Part shown: piece by piece, positions 15,885 to 25,548 of the stretch | Position numbering within the stretch: position 1 is the first letter of the stretch | Layout: the number at the start of each line of letters is the position of its first letter | NCBI RefSeq assembly: GCF_900129975.1 | Contig: NZ_FSRG01000005.1 | Span: forward strand, 310,001 to 374,000 | Reading direction: 5' to 3' | From: Halodesulfovibrio marinisediminis DSM 17456 | Lineage (GTDB): Bacteria > Desulfobacterota > Desulfovibrionia > Desulfovibrionales > Desulfovibrionaceae | DNA length: 64,000 nt | The notes under the pieces: generated by a model | What the model saw: only the letters and a program-made list of their open reading frames with translations | What the model was told of the DNA's origin: nothing | Database searches by the model: none | Program-made: the position numbers and the translations under genes

Positions 15885-17951
15885 CTAACGGGTTAATGGA
15901 ACGGATACGTCGATAGTGGTTCCGTCATCGTTGTTACTGTTAATTTCTAGTGTTGCTTGCAGTCTTTTTGCTCGTTCCCGAATATTGCGCAGTCCCATGC
16001 CCCCTGCCGGAAGCCGGTTGATGACGAAGCCTTTGCCGTCATCAGTAATGGTCATTGAAACAGATTCCGGCTTGTAGTCGAAGGTAACTGAAACATTCTG
16101 TGCATGAGAATGCTTGGTAGCATTACTCAGAGCTTCAATGGCAATGCGGAACATTTCCTCTTCTGTGGAATGGGCAAGGCGTCTTTCTTCGCCCTTTACA
16201 AACATTTTTGCATTGAGTCCGGAGCGAATTTCCACAGAGTTCATCCGTGCCTGAATGGCACCTACTAGTCCTTCGTTTTCGAGTTCCGGTGGATGCAGGT
16301 CAAATATGAGCGAGCGCATGTCGCGCATTGCTTGCTGTGCCATTCCTCGTAGAGCTTGTAGCTGTTCTGTGGCTGTTTCTTTTTTACCAAGAGACAGGGA
16401 ACGACTGGCTGCATCTGCACAAAGTGTTACAGCATACAGAGCCTGCGTTACAGAGTCATGCAGCTCGCGTCCTAACCGCTGGCGTTCTTCTGCGACTGCC
16501 AGTTTATCACTCTGCTTTGCCAACGTGGCATTACGTAGTGCCATGGATGCTTGAGCCGCGAATAGCTCCATAATGTTTTTGTCAATGAGGTCAAATCCGC
16601 TTTCCTTGTTGGAAATGAGGAGAAGCCCGATGGCATTACCGCATTCAATAAGCGGAACAACCAGTAAAGTTTTAGCTAGATCGCTACGTTGGCCTTCGGG
16701 GATTTCTTGTTGTGCATCTCTGATGATGACAGCTTTTCCTTCTTGAAGGATTTGTCCGTACTTAGTTGTAGCTAGCGGGAAGGTTGAAATCGGTGGTTGA
16801 GGCGATCCTGTGCCACAGGAATGGTGTAGGTTATCCCCTTCTTTAAGCAGGATAGAACTGCCGGTACCTTGTACAATACTTCGAGCTTCGTCGCAGATGA
16901 CGGTATGCACATCTTGAATTTGGGTTTCTGGATGTTGCAATAGGAGATTTGCGACTCTTCTGAGGCTCTCACTTTCTTTGAGCTGGCGTTCTTTTTCTTT
17001 GACGCTGGCTGCAAGCTCAACAGTTGCAGAAACGGTGTGCAATATGCCTTCAATAAGTTCTTTTTGGTTAGGGCCAATCACATAGTCGGGAATGACTGAA
17101 CCAACCATAGCGATGCCATGCAGGCAGTTGGAACTGCTGTAGATAGGAAATAAAGCAATGCTATTAGAGTTAATCAGTTCTAGAATGTCTTGCGCCATCG
17201 CAAAGCTTTCAGAGTTAAGGGCACAAAGGCCGAAGCTTTTGCCATCAGTTGTAGTAATTGTGTTGCCTTCGGGACAAAGCCTTACTCCGTCAAAGCAACG
17301 TTTACATTCTTCGGAAACATGTCCATACGTTGCATGCGGGGCTAGCCCCTGTGTAACTGAATCTCGTAGAAAAATGATGCAAATTCCCTGAGAAAGCGTT
17401 TCGCTGATAACACGAGCAAGATGTTCCAGTGCAGCCTGAGAGTCAGCAAAATTGGTAATAGAGCGTGTCGCTTCCAGTAGAAGTTTGGTGCGTTCGTGTT
17501 CAATAACGAGTTGCTGTGTCAGTAGTGCAGAGTACTTTTCACCAGTAATTTTGTTGAGATCGACATACAGCAGATCAACAGCAGTCAAAATATCCTTACG
17601 TTCTTTACCGAGAGGGATTTCTTTCAAGATGGCTAACGAGAGACAGAATTTCCCCAACATGACTCCTTCCAGAATATCTGAAAGCTGGAAACCACGTTCA
17701 ACTTTTTCTAAGGCAGATGACTTGAAGAAAGTTTCGAGTGGAGTCAGGGTATTTTCATTCATGCAGCTGCAAATGCGTTCAACAAACGTTGAAAGGTGAT
17801 CAGAGAGTTCGTTGAAATTTGCATCTGTATACCATTGTGGCTGCCGCTCTATAAGAAGATTAGCAAGCTGAGGAACTATCGAGTGCTTTTGTGCCTGAAT
17901 AGCTGCTGCGGCTTTTTTTAAAAGTGTGCTGTTGTCCATTCTGCTGTCCAT
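15885..17951 (-). CDS. GAF-domain sensor histidine kinase (NarX/DevS-type, HisKA_3)
   Basis: 688 residues from ATG 17951; a longer GTG-initiated frame to 18086 adds residues without family likeness. No membrane segments. An N-terminal helical region (about 1-150) is followed by two GAF-like domains (about 160-320 and 330-480), then HisKA_3 with the phospho-site in GRELHDSVTQALYA and an HATPase domain (ALSNATKHSHAQN as N-box, DDGKGF and GGMGLRNIRERA). Several Cys cluster in the first GAF (EECKRCFDG, LCPEG, GLCAL), which could bind a metal or sense redox state; that is inference. It forms an operon with the response regulator downstream. Confidence 0.9.
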   Translation of the reverse strand: MDSRMDNSTLLKKAAAAIQAQKHSIVPQLANLLIERQPQWYTDANFNELSDHLSTFVERICSCMNENTLTPLETFFKSSALEKVERGFQLSDILEGVMLGKFCLSLAILKEIPLGKERKDILTAVDLLYVDLNKITGEKYSALLTQQLVIEHERTKLLLEATRSITNFADSQAALEHLARVISETLSQGICIIFLRDSVTQGLAPHATYGHVSEECKRCFDGVRLCPEGNTITTTDGKSFGLCALNSESFAMAQDILELINSNSIALFPIYSSSNCLHGIAMVGSVIPDYVIGPNQKELIEGILHTVSATVELAASVKEKERQLKESESLRRVANLLLQHPETQIQDVHTVICDEARSIVQGTGSSILLKEGDNLHHSCGTGSPQPPISTFPLATTKYGQILQEGKAVIIRDAQQEIPEGQRSDLAKTLLVVPLIECGNAIGLLLISNKESGFDLIDKNIMELFAAQASMALRNATLAKQSDKLAVAEERQRLGRELHDSVTQALYAVTLCADAASRSLSLGKKETATEQLQALRGMAQQAMRDMRSLIFDLHPPELENEGLVGAIQARMNSVEIRSGLNAKMFVKGEERRLAHSTEEEMFRIAIEALSNATKHSHAQNVSVTFDYKPESVSMTITDDGKGFVINRLPAGGMGLRNIRERAKRLQATLEINSNNDDGTTIDVSVPLTR

Positions 17952-18104
17952 ATCTTGTCTGTCTTTTTGTTGGCAGATTCTTTCTATCTTTCTAATGCAA
18001 AACGTATATTGCTTTTTCAGTAGGACAGCATCAGACAAAATGCTTAGTTTGGCAAAAGGAAAAAAGCATGTGGAAGTGAAGTTCACATGTTGTGTAAGAA
18101 GCCT

Positions 18105-18986
18105 TTACGAGGGATTTCGGGCAATAACAATCATTCCACTAAAGATGATACAAATTCCCATTGCTGTCTGGAATGAACATACCTCTCCGAGTAGCAGTAT
18201 TCCAAAGAGGGTTGCAACTAGCGGCTCTGCCAATCCAAGTGTTAAGCCGGATGAGAGAGGGAGTATCGCTAATCCAGTTGCGAAAAAACTATATGCCATT
18301 GCAGTCCCGATAACGCCGATCAAGACTATAGAAATGAAACCACGCATGGTAAACATCCATGAGATGTCATAAACAAAGAGAATAGGACTCATAGCTATTC
18401 CGCCAAAAGTGAAGAGTATTGCAATCATTTCTTGTGGAGAGCGGTCTGCAAGGATTGTCTGACTGTTGGCGGCATACAAGGCATATCCCGCACCCGCACC
18501 AAGCGCCATAATAATTCCTGTCATATCAACAGTTGCAGTGTCATCAATTGAAAGAAGCACTAAACCACATAATGCTAAAACAGTAGCAGTGAACCACGAA
18601 CGGGAAGGAATAGTACCGCGCAGAAGATATTCAATAATTCCTCCTGCCATTGGTCCGAACCCGATGGCAATGACGGTGCCGACAGCAACACCTGTCCGGA
18701 CGAGGCTCTGGAAAAACAATATCTGAAAAATCACTATCCCTGCTGCCGCAGTAAAAGTCGCTTTTTTAGGCCATGGAACATGGTGAGTAAATCCGGAACG
18801 AAAGTGAACCCATAGAAGCATCACAAGGCCACCAACGACTAATCGCATTGTTCCGACTGCCATAGGCTGGCAACCTTCAGGAGCAAAGGCCTGTATGGTT
18901 CCTGTGGTTCCAAAGCAAACTGCACCAAGTAGTGTGTAGAAAACTCCAGCTGTGAGCTGGCGGGAAGATGGAAGTGCGCGCTGCAT
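18105..18986 (-). CDS. EamA-family (DMT) membrane transporter
   Basis: 293 residues with ten predicted helices in two EamA repeats; the repeat ends LGLAEPLVATLFGILLLGE is the classical second-repeat signature. AGGAGA precedes the ATG at 18986. Members export amino acids or other metabolites; substrate unknown. It is transcribed divergently from a GntR regulator, and two similar palindromic motifs lie between them, so it is likely the regulator's target. Confidence 0.88.
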   Translation of the reverse strand: MQRALPSSRQLTAGVFYTLLGAVCFGTTGTIQAFAPEGCQPMAVGTMRLVVGGLVMLLWVHFRSGFTHHVPWPKKATFTAAAGIVIFQILFFQSLVRTGVAVGTVIAIGFGPMAGGIIEYLLRGTIPSRSWFTATVLALCGLVLLSIDDTATVDMTGIIMALGAGAGYALYAANSQTILADRSPQEMIAILFTFGGIAMSPILFVYDISWMFTMRGFISIVLIGVIGTAMAYSFFATGLAILPLSSGLTLGLAEPLVATLFGILLLGEVCSFQTAMGICIIFSGMIVIARNPS

Positions 18987-19048
18987 GGGTTCTCCTATTT
19001 GATCTGATTCAGGGATAGTTGAGAATGTGAGATGCCATAACTGCTAAA

Positions 19049-19163
19049 TTGGCATACTAGTATATCAGTTGTTCTGTACAATGGTGATTGTCTTACCATT
19101 TGATTTTACGAATAAAGTTGGAATTTGGCTATGAGTTGCCAGAACTGGAATACTAGAATATCT
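19049..19163. promoter_or_regulatory. Two operator-like repeats in the EamA-GntR divergent promoter region
   Basis: TGGCATACTAGTATATC (19050-19066) and TGGAATACTAGAATATC (19146-19162) match at 15 of 17 positions; the first contains the palindrome ATACTAGTAT. They lie in the 282-bp divergent region and look like binding sites of the neighbouring GntR-family regulator. Confidence 0.6.
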
Positions 19164-19268
19164 TTTAATCCGCTTATCAAGCGTAATTTTAAAATGCAAC
19201 CTGTGTTGTCTTTAACGTCCTAAAAAATATGTGACTATAAGGCTGGGCTGGTATGGAGATGATTGGGA

Positions 19269-19901
19269 ATGATCTATGCTGATTCAAGCGGTCTGTTACG
19301 ATCTGCTTTGTATGAGAAGCTTCTGGAAGATCTGAAAAATGGCAAGTTGGAACCCGGTCGTCTTATCAGTATTAAAAAGCTTGCGGATGAGCTTGGAACA
19401 AGTAAGACGCCACTTCGTGAGGCTTTGTTACAGATGCAGGTTGAAGGCTTTGTAACAATTCTTCCTCAGCGTGGGGTTGTCATTAATGCCCTCACACATG
19501 AAGAGAAGAGAGATATTTTTGAAGTGTGTGGCGGGTTGGAGTATCAGGCTGTGATCTCTGCGTTTCCGCATCTGACAGAAGCACATGTAGTTGAGATGGA
19601 AATGTATAATGAGCAGATAATGGTATCTTCTCAAGGTGCCCGATATGAAGACTGTAATGCTATCAATACCAACTTTCATAATGCGTATTTGAAAGCATGT
19701 CCAAATGATTACCTTGTCTACCTGCTGAATATGAACAGGACACGACTGTTTGTATTTACGGAAAGGGATTGGGGCAAAAAGTTCCGTGAAGCGAACTACA
19801 ATGAGCATAAAGTGATCATTGATATGGTGCGCGCAGGTGATGCGAAAAAACTTGCTGAATACATCCGTGATGTTCATTGGGCCTATTCATGGGATCAATA
19901 A
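19269..19901 (+). CDS. GntR-family (FadR/FCD) transcriptional regulator
   Basis: 210 residues from ATG 19269 with GGAG 9 bases upstream. Winged helix at about 1-70: LLRSALYEKLLEDLKNGKLE, LADELGTSKTPLREALLQMQ, EGFVTILPQRGVVI is a textbook GntR domain. The helical FCD domain follows (about 75-205) with the metal/ligand residues expected around FHNAYLKA and NEHKVIIDMV. FCD regulators bind small organic acids. The divergent EamA gene and shared operator motifs suggest local control. Confidence 0.92.
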   Translation: MIYADSSGLLRSALYEKLLEDLKNGKLEPGRLISIKKLADELGTSKTPLREALLQMQVEGFVTILPQRGVVINALTHEEKRDIFEVCGGLEYQAVISAFPHLTEAHVVEMEMYNEQIMVSSQGARYEDCNAINTNFHNAYLKACPNDYLVYLLNMNRTRLFVFTERDWGKKFREANYNEHKVIIDMVRAGDAKKLAEYIRDVHWAYSWDQ

Positions 19902-19929
19902 TTTAAGCTAGTTTCAACAAGAATGCACA

Positions 19930-19963
19930 AAGCCTCTATGAGTTCCCATAGGGGCTTTTTTTT
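19930..19963 (+). terminator. Terminator after the GntR gene
   Basis: AAGCCTCTATG pairs with CATAGGGGCTT (one G-T wobble) around a short loop and is followed by a run of eight or more T. Confidence 0.88.
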
Positions 19964-20059
19964 GTGGAGTAGTGAAGGAAAAAGAATAAAAATTTAATTA
20001 AGCACCAGTAAATCGAGACGATAAGGGAAGTAGAAACACTGTTATTGTGAGGTCTACAC

Positions 20060-20431
20060 ATGCACGCTTCCCTTACTTCCTCTAAATCCTTTGTGGATGT
20101 TTTACAGGAACAGATTAAAGATCAGCAAAGTAAGTTGCTTGATCAGCAGCAAACTGTGACTGTTCTTCCGGCGCGTGCCGTTGTTTCTCCTATTGTTCCG
20201 GAACAAGAAGGCATGAGAACTGCGGAGAAGGTTTTCCAGTACTCTGCGGGACGTGAGTCTTACGGTATTCACGTTGCTGCATCAACAAGTGGTGAAAGAC
20301 TGTTGATTACTTCTTCTGATGAGCAGAATGATTTGCCAAAAGCTGCTGGAAATGCAGCCATAAAATCCACTACCTCTACAATACCTCCTTATATGGCAGC
20401 ACTGCATCCTGCCTTTCGGGCCGTCATTTAA
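20060..20431 (+). CDS. Unrecognised 123-residue protein
   Basis: Starts ATG at 20060 with GTGAGG upstream and lies between two terminators, so it is a single-gene unit. The N-terminal third is a Gln/Lys/Asp-rich helix (VDVLQEQIKDQQSKLLDQQQ) with coiled-coil character; the remainder is Ser/Thr/Ala/Pro-rich and probably disordered. No signal peptide or membrane segment and no family resemblance that I can see. Confidence 0.6.
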   Translation: MHASLTSSKSFVDVLQEQIKDQQSKLLDQQQTVTVLPARAVVSPIVPEQEGMRTAEKVFQYSAGRESYGIHVAASTSGERLLITSSDEQNDLPKAAGNAAIKSTTSTIPPYMAALHPAFRAVI

Positions 20432-20465
20432 CTACTAGTTTCTCGGTTCATTTTAGTTATCAAAT

Positions 20466-20502
20466 AAAAAAGCTCATCCTTGCTGCCAGATGAGCTTTTT
20501 TT
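20466..20502. terminator. Bidirectional terminator before the DASS transporter gene
   Basis: AAAAAAGCTCATC (20466-20478) pairs with GATGAGCTTTTTT (20489-20501) around CTTGCTGCCA. A- and T-tracts on either side let it serve both the 123-residue protein and the convergent - strand operon. Confidence 0.92.
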
Positions 20503-20577
20503 GTTTTAAACGCTAAGGAGGTTTCAGGCTGTTAACGGTTTTGGATGCACGCGGTGTTCCGCCAGCAGTTCGACACA

Positions 20578-21930
20578 TTATTGTGCTGCAGGGTAGAACG
20601 GCCAGATAAGAGGTACGACCGCAACAATAATTACAAAACAGATGACCTGAAGCGGCCAGCCCGCCTTCATGTACTGACTGAATGTGTACCTACCCGGACC
20701 AAGCACGATGGTGTTAGGTGGGGTAGCTACAGGCGTAAGGAAGCAGGCGGATGCGGACATTGCAATGCCCATAACCAGTGGCAGTGGAGAAAGACCACTG
20801 TTTACAGCGATAGGGATAGCAAGCGGAGCCATAAGAGCTGCGGTAGCAGTGTTGGACATAAAGTTGGTTACCAGTGCTGTTACAGCACAAACAACCGCTA
20901 AGAGTGCATATGGACTGGTTACGTAGTGGACAACTGTATCAGCAATAAGTTGAGCTGCGCCTGATGTTTTCATTGCGGTGGACATGGAGAGCATACCGGC
21001 AAACAGGAAGATTGTTGTCCAGTCAACTGATCTGTATGCTTCTTCCATAGTGATGCAGCCTGTGATGATGACGAGACATGCGCCAAGCATTGCAGCGGTA
21101 ACCAGAGGCATAATTTTTGTTGCCATAGCAACAACTACAAAGAAGAAGATGACAAGTGACCACCACATTTTTTCTGGACGTGATGGCTTAATAGTTTCAG
21201 CCTGTTCGCATTCATTTGTGTTGTCAGGAAGGAATTTGTGTCCAATGAAAGCATAGTATAAGATGCCGACAACAAAGAGAACTGCGCCGATTTTTGCGAA
21301 CTCGAAGAAACCGAATGGCTCGATTCCAGCAGGTCCCATTTTTTCGAGTACAGAGTTGATCAGGCCGTTAGGTGGTGTACCAACAAGTGTCATAGTACCG
21401 CCGAGAGACGCAGCGAACGCAACCGGCATAAGAATTTTACTTGGGCGGATGTTTGCAGAAGCACACATGCCCATGATCATCGGGATGGCAACAACAGTTG
21501 TACCTGTGTTGGAAAGGAACGCAGAGAGTACGCCGACAGAACACATTGCCAATACGAGCAGGCGAATTTCGCTGCCCTTTGAGAGTGTTACTGTTGCTTT
21601 ACCGATTTTATCTGCAAAGCCGGTAATAAAAGTAGATTCACCGACAATAAACATTGCCATGAAGATAACTACCCATTTGTTACCAAAGTTCGCAAAAGCA
21701 GCGGTTGCCGGGATGATACCAAGCATGCTCAATGAAACAGGAACAAGCATTGCTGTTACAGGGAGCGGGATAATGTCTGAGAAGAAGAGAACTGCGGCAA
21801 CGAGCAGGATAATAAGGGTTAGATAGGCATCCATTGATCCCGATGCGGGAGTGGCTGCTGCAAATGCAAGGGAACTTCCGACAAGCAGGACAGTTCCGAC
21901 TATAGATAGAAGAAATGCAAATTTTTTCAT
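20578..21930 (-). CDS. DASS/SLC13-family anion (C4-dicarboxylate) transporter
   Basis: 450 residues from ATG 21930 with AGAGGA upstream; an apparent extension to 22194 is out of character and overlaps the malic enzyme gene. Eleven or more hydrophobic segments. The SNT-type motifs of the family are visible as SNTGTTVVAIP and, in the second half, MSNTATAALMAPLAIP, followed by CFLTPVATPPNTIVLGPG. Such carriers import malate, fumarate or succinate with Na+. It is the last gene of the frd-fum-malic enzyme operon, so C4-dicarboxylate uptake is the likely role. Confidence 0.88.
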   Translation of the reverse strand: MKKFAFLLSIVGTVLLVGSSLAFAAATPASGSMDAYLTLIILLVAAVLFFSDIIPLPVTAMLVPVSLSMLGIIPATAAFANFGNKWVVIFMAMFIVGESTFITGFADKIGKATVTLSKGSEIRLLVLAMCSVGVLSAFLSNTGTTVVAIPMIMGMCASANIRPSKILMPVAFAASLGGTMTLVGTPPNGLINSVLEKMGPAGIEPFGFFEFAKIGAVLFVVGILYYAFIGHKFLPDNTNECEQAETIKPSRPEKMWWSLVIFFFVVVAMATKIMPLVTAAMLGACLVIITGCITMEEAYRSVDWTTIFLFAGMLSMSTAMKTSGAAQLIADTVVHYVTSPYALLAVVCAVTALVTNFMSNTATAALMAPLAIPIAVNSGLSPLPLVMGIAMSASACFLTPVATPPNTIVLGPGRYTFSQYMKAGWPLQVICFVIIVAVVPLIWPFYPAAQ

Positions 21931-21996
21931 GTCGTATCCTCTGTTAAGGGGGAACGATGTGGCGCGAACCGTATAACTAGACGTCGCGCTTTCAGT

Positions 21997-22026
21997 AACC
22001 GCCTGCAGTTGCCGCTGCAGGCGGTT
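21997..22026 (-). terminator. Hairpin between malic enzyme and transporter genes
   Basis: AACCGCCTGCAG (21997-22008) and CTGCAGGCGGTT (22015-22026) are perfect complements around TTGCCG. On the - strand only a weak T-tract follows, so it may attenuate or protect mRNA rather than fully terminate, leaving the transporter expressed at a lower level than the enzymes upstream. Confidence 0.6.
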
Positions 22027-22040
22027 TTCTGTGGCATTGA

Positions 22041-23357
22041 TTATTTGTAGTAGCTTTCTACGAATGGGGCGATGCGAGCATGGGAAGCGTTGATGCGTTG
22101 CTTGAGATCTTTTTTGTATGCTTCCATGTCCTGAATAGGCATCGTTGCGACACCAGTATCCATAGCTGCCTGAGCTACGGCAGGGACTTCCCATTCGAGG
22201 ACTCGTGGGTCGAGTGGCTTAGGAATGATGTAATCAATACCGAAGGAAAGAGATTTGACGCCGTAAGCATCACAGATTTCGCTTGGAACCGGCTCCTTGG
22301 CCAGATCGGCAAGAGCCTGTGCTGCTGCAACTTTCATTTCTTCGTTGATGATTGTTGCTCCTACGTCTAAGGCACCGCGGAAGATGTACGGGAAGCCGGA
22401 TACGTTATTTACCTGGTTAGGGTAGTCAGAACGACCGGTACCCATAATGCAGGTTGGGCTGGCTTCTTTAGCATCATCGTAGGTGATTTCAGGATCAGGG
22501 TTAGCCATTGCAAAGATAACAGGATCTTTTGCCATGGAGCGAACCATATTTTTAGTAAGAAGACCCTTCTTGGAAAGACCAAGGAAGCAGTCTGCCCCCT
22601 GAATAACTTCTGCAAGGGAACCGTAATCTTTATCCTGTGCAAATTCAGATTTATACCGGTTAAGATCAGTACGGCCTTTATGGATAAGCCCTCGGGAATC
22701 GAACATGAAAATATTTTTAGGGTCGATGCCCATCTGTACATAGAACTTGGTACAAGCGATGCCTGCGGCGCCTGCGCCTACAACTACAACTTTTAAGTCT
22801 TCAATCTTACGGTTGGTGATTTCACAGGCATTGAAGAGACCTGCACCGGAGATAACCGCTGTCCCGTGCTGGTCATCATGGAAAACAGGAATGTTCATTA
22901 GTTCTTTCAATTTTTCTTCAATATAGAAGCATTCAGGAGCCTTGATGTCTTCAAGGTTGATACCACCAAAGGTTGGTTCCATCGCTTTAACTATCTTGAT
23001 GAGTTCGTCAGGGTCGTCAACATCAAGGTTGATGTCGAATACATCGATGTCCGCGAAAGTTTTAAAGAGAACGCCTTTACCTTCCATTACAGGTTTACCG
23101 GCAAGAGGACCGATATTACCGAGACCAAGCACTGCTGTACCGTCGGAAACAACAGCAACGAGGTTGGATTTACCTGTGTACAGAGCAGCGCAAGTAGGGT
23201 CTGCATGGATTGCCTTACAAGCTTCTGCAACCCCAGGAGAATATGCCATTGAGAGGTCTTTCTGAGAGTTACAAGGTTTTACAGGGATAACTTCAACTTT
23301 ACCTCTACGTGGAAGCTTATGATATTCGAGCGCTTCTTCTTTAGTGAACAATGCCAT
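22041..23357 (-). CDS. NAD(P)-dependent malic enzyme
   Basis: 438 residues, AAGGAAAAAG before the ATG. The short bacterial form without phosphotransacetylase extension: [12 protein letters not shown], the metal-binding [14 protein letters not shown] and [11 protein letters not shown], and the Rossmann motif [16 protein letters not shown] are all present. It oxidatively decarboxylates malate to pyruvate. Within this operon it links fumarase to pyruvate and supplies the oxidative branch of C4-dicarboxylate use. Confidence 0.95.
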   Translation of the reverse strand: MALFTKEEALEYHKLPRRGKVEVIPVKPCNSQKDLSMAYSPGVAEACKAIHADPTCAALYTGKSNLVAVVSDGTAVLGLGNIGPLAGKPVMEGKGVLFKTFADIDVFDINLDVDDPDELIKIVKAMEPTFGGINLEDIKAPECFYIEEKLKELMNIPVFHDDQHGTAVISGAGLFNACEITNRKIEDLKVVVVGAGAAGIACTKFYVQMGIDPKNIFMFDSRGLIHKGRTDLNRYKSEFAQDKDYGSLAEVIQGADCFLGLSKKGLLTKNMVRSMAKDPVIFAMANPDPEITYDDAKEASPTCIMGTGRSDYPNQVNNVSGFPYIFRGALDVGATIINEEMKVAAAQALADLAKEPVPSEICDAYGVKSLSFGIDYIIPKPLDPRVLEWEVPAVAQAAMDTGVATMPIQDMEAYKKDLKQRINASHARIAPFVESYYK

Positions 23358-23380
23358 TATCTTTTTCCTTATGTGTTGAG

Positions 23381-23926
23381 TTAAAATTCGAAGTTTGGTT
23401 TAGCGTACTGTTCGTTACCATGGCTGTCGTTCACAACAAGCAGTGGGAAGTTTTCAACAGTCAGTTCTCGAATTGCCTCAGGGCCTAAGTCATCAAACGC
23501 AATTACTTTGGCTGCTGTAATGCACTGGGAAAGAAGAGCGCCAGCGCCGCCGGTTGCGCCAAAGTAAACACCGATGTGTTCTTGAAGTGCCTTGCGTACT
23601 TCTGGGCTGCGTTTTCCTTTACCAACGCTTGCTTTAACCCCAAGGCCGTGCAAACGCGGAGCATATGTATCCATGCGGTAGCTGGTGGTAGGGCCAGCTG
23701 AACCGATTGGCCTGCCTTCTGGAGCTGGACTAGGACCGACATAGTAGATAACGGCACCTTTCAGGTCGAAAGGGAGTTTTTCGTTGTTATCCAGCATATC
23801 ACAGAGGCGTTTATGGGCAGCGTCGCGCGCTGTATAGATCGTGCCGGAAAGCTTAACCACGTCGCCTGCACGTAGTTTTGCTACATCTTCATCTTTTAAT
23901 GGCGATGTCAGTTCGTAGGTAGGCAT
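23381..23926 (-). CDS. Fumarate hydratase class I, beta subunit
   Basis: 181 residues, the C-terminal half of class I fumarase as a separate chain: LSGTIYTARDAAHKRL, YYVGPSPAPEGRPIGSAGPT and MDTYAPRLHGLG, GKGKRSPE are family signatures. Its ATG overlaps the alpha-subunit stop codon by one base (TAATG). With the alpha subunit it hydrates fumarate to malate. Confidence 0.95.
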   Translation of the reverse strand: MPTYELTSPLKDEDVAKLRAGDVVKLSGTIYTARDAAHKRLCDMLDNNEKLPFDLKGAVIYYVGPSPAPEGRPIGSAGPTTSYRMDTYAPRLHGLGVKASVGKGKRSPEVRKALQEHIGVYFGATGGAGALLSQCITAAKVIAFDDLGPEAIRELTVENFPLLVVNDSHGNEQYAKPNFEF

Positions 23927-24762
23927 TAGAGTGTAACCTCCTTAATTCTGGAAGAATGACACTGAACATTTACAGCTAGTGGTAGGCTGGCAATGTGACA
24001 TGGACGCATGGCGATTTTTACGCCAAGGCATGTGGTCTTACCGCCAAGCCCCATAGGGCCAATGCCAAGCTGGTTGATTTCGTCGAGCAGCTCTTTTTCC
24101 ATAGCAGCTAATTCAGGATCAGGGTTTTCCGCAGAAAGAGGACGGAACAGTGCTTCTTTTGCAAGAGCCGGAGCCAGATCGAATGTGCCGCCGATGCCGA
24201 CCCCTACGATTGTTGGAGGACAAGGGTTAGGGCCTGCTTCAGCCATGCGGCGGACAATAAATTCTTTAATACCTTCCCAACCTTGAGCCGGAGTGAGCAT
24301 TGTGCAGCGGGACATGTTTTCAGAACCACCGCCTTTTGCCATGTGTTTAATAGTAAGTTTGTCTCCGGCAACATGGGTGAAGTGGATAATAGCAGGGCTG
24401 TTGTCCATGGTGTTTTTACGGGTCAGCGGATGGCAGGAAGATTTTCGGAGCAAGCCTTTGTCGTACCCGTCGATCATTGCATTATTGATGATCTCGGTAA
24501 TATTGCCTTCAACTTGGACTTCGTCACCGATTTCAACATAGAAAACACCTAATCCTGTGTCCTGACAGAGAGGAAGACCGGATTCCTTGGCAAGGTCTGC
24601 GTTTTCCAACAGCTGACCGAGGATTTCTTTTGCAGAATCAGAAGTCTCGTTGTTACGTGCAACACGGATGGCGGTTTTTACGTCTTCCGGAAGATAGCGT
24701 GCAGCCTTTAACACCAGATCGACAACAGCGTCATGAATCTGTTTAGCCTTAATGACTTTCAT
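23926..24762 (-). CDS. Fumarate hydratase class I, alpha subunit
   Basis: 278 residues from ATG 24762 (AAGGA upstream); a longer frame to 24792 has no ribosome site. The three cysteines that ligate the labile [4Fe-4S] cluster are in GLPLCQDTG, ENMSRCTML and GGKTTCLGV. It overlaps the end of frdB by 14 bases, indicating tight coupling. The oxygen-labile cluster fits an anaerobe. Confidence 0.95.
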   Translation of the reverse strand: MKVIKAKQIHDAVVDLVLKAARYLPEDVKTAIRVARNNETSDSAKEILGQLLENADLAKESGLPLCQDTGLGVFYVEIGDEVQVEGNITEIINNAMIDGYDKGLLRKSSCHPLTRKNTMDNSPAIIHFTHVAGDKLTIKHMAKGGGSENMSRCTMLTPAQGWEGIKEFIVRRMAEAGPNPCPPTIVGVGIGGTFDLAPALAKEALFRPLSAENPDPELAAMEKELLDEINQLGIGPMGLGGKTTCLGVKIAMRPCHIASLPLAVNVQCHSSRIKEVTL

Positions 24763-25537
24763 GGCAGCATCCTTTGTGTTGAAGTTTTTCAAGAACGCGT
24801 TTTGGAAGAATTCCTTTTACGGAATGGATAGCAAGCATGCGGCGCATAATGCCGAGTTGATCCTGAAGCGGGATATGTTTAGGACAAACATCTTCGCAAC
24901 CAAGTAAGCCCATGCAACCAAATACGCCTTGATCGTTACCGATAACTTGGTAGTAGTTTTCTTCGTTACGCTCATCGCGAGGGTCAAGGTAGAAACGGGC
25001 AACGCGGGCAATAGAGGTGGCGCCAAGGAAGTCTTCACGCATGCGGGCTGTACCGCAGGCAGAGACACAGCAGCCGCATTCGATACAGCGATCAAGCTCG
25101 AAAATTTCGTTGGCAAGATCGTTTTCCATACGAACTTCTTCTGCATTCGGGTCGAACTGTTCATGATCGTTATGAACCCATGCTTCGATTCGGGCACCTG
25201 CATCACGGAACCACGTGCCTGTATCAACGGAAAGGTCACCGATAAGTTTGAAGACAGGCAGCGGATGTAGAACAATATGATCTGGCAGGTCTTTTGTTTG
25301 CGTATGGCAAGCAAGCCCTGGTCTGCCGTTGATAACCATGCCACAGGAACCGCAGATGCCGGCACGACAACAGAAGTCGAACTGGAGTGTCGGGTCTTGT
25401 TCATCACGGATGATGTTCAATGCGATGAACAATGTCATGGAGTCATATTCGTTTACATAGAATGACTGCATGTGCGGTTCAGAATTAGGATCAAGCGGAT
25501 TGTATCTGAATACTTCAATATGTAGACGACGGCTCAT
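24749..25537 (-). CDS. frdB: Fumarate reductase iron-sulfur subunit
   Basis: 262 residues. An N-terminal [2Fe-2S] domain with FCCRAGICGSCGM, then a [4Fe-4S] motif CIECGCCVSAC and a [3Fe-4S]-type motif GCMGLLGCEDVCPKHIP in the helical C-terminal domain, the order found in succinate:quinone oxidoreductases. It passes electrons from the quinol-oxidising cytochrome b subunit to the flavin. Located between frdA (11 bp gap) and the fumarase alpha gene (overlap). Confidence 0.95.
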   Translation of the reverse strand: MSRRLHIEVFRYNPLDPNSEPHMQSFYVNEYDSMTLFIALNIIRDEQDPTLQFDFCCRAGICGSCGMVINGRPGLACHTQTKDLPDHIVLHPLPVFKLIGDLSVDTGTWFRDAGARIEAWVHNDHEQFDPNAEEVRMENDLANEIFELDRCIECGCCVSACGTARMREDFLGATSIARVARFYLDPRDERNEENYYQVIGNDQGVFGCMGLLGCEDVCPKHIPLQDQLGIMRRMLAIHSVKGILPKRVLEKLQHKGCCHESH

Positions 25538-25548
25538 ACTATATCTCC

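Noticed and set aside
17952-18086. 45-codon extension of the GAF kinase
   Set aside because: GTG start without ribosome site and no conserved character; ATG 17951 preferred.
21931-22194. 88-codon N-terminal extension of the DASS transporter
   Set aside because: It runs out of frame over the end of the malic enzyme gene and past a hairpin; the ATG at 21930 has a ribosome site and starts a normal membrane protein.
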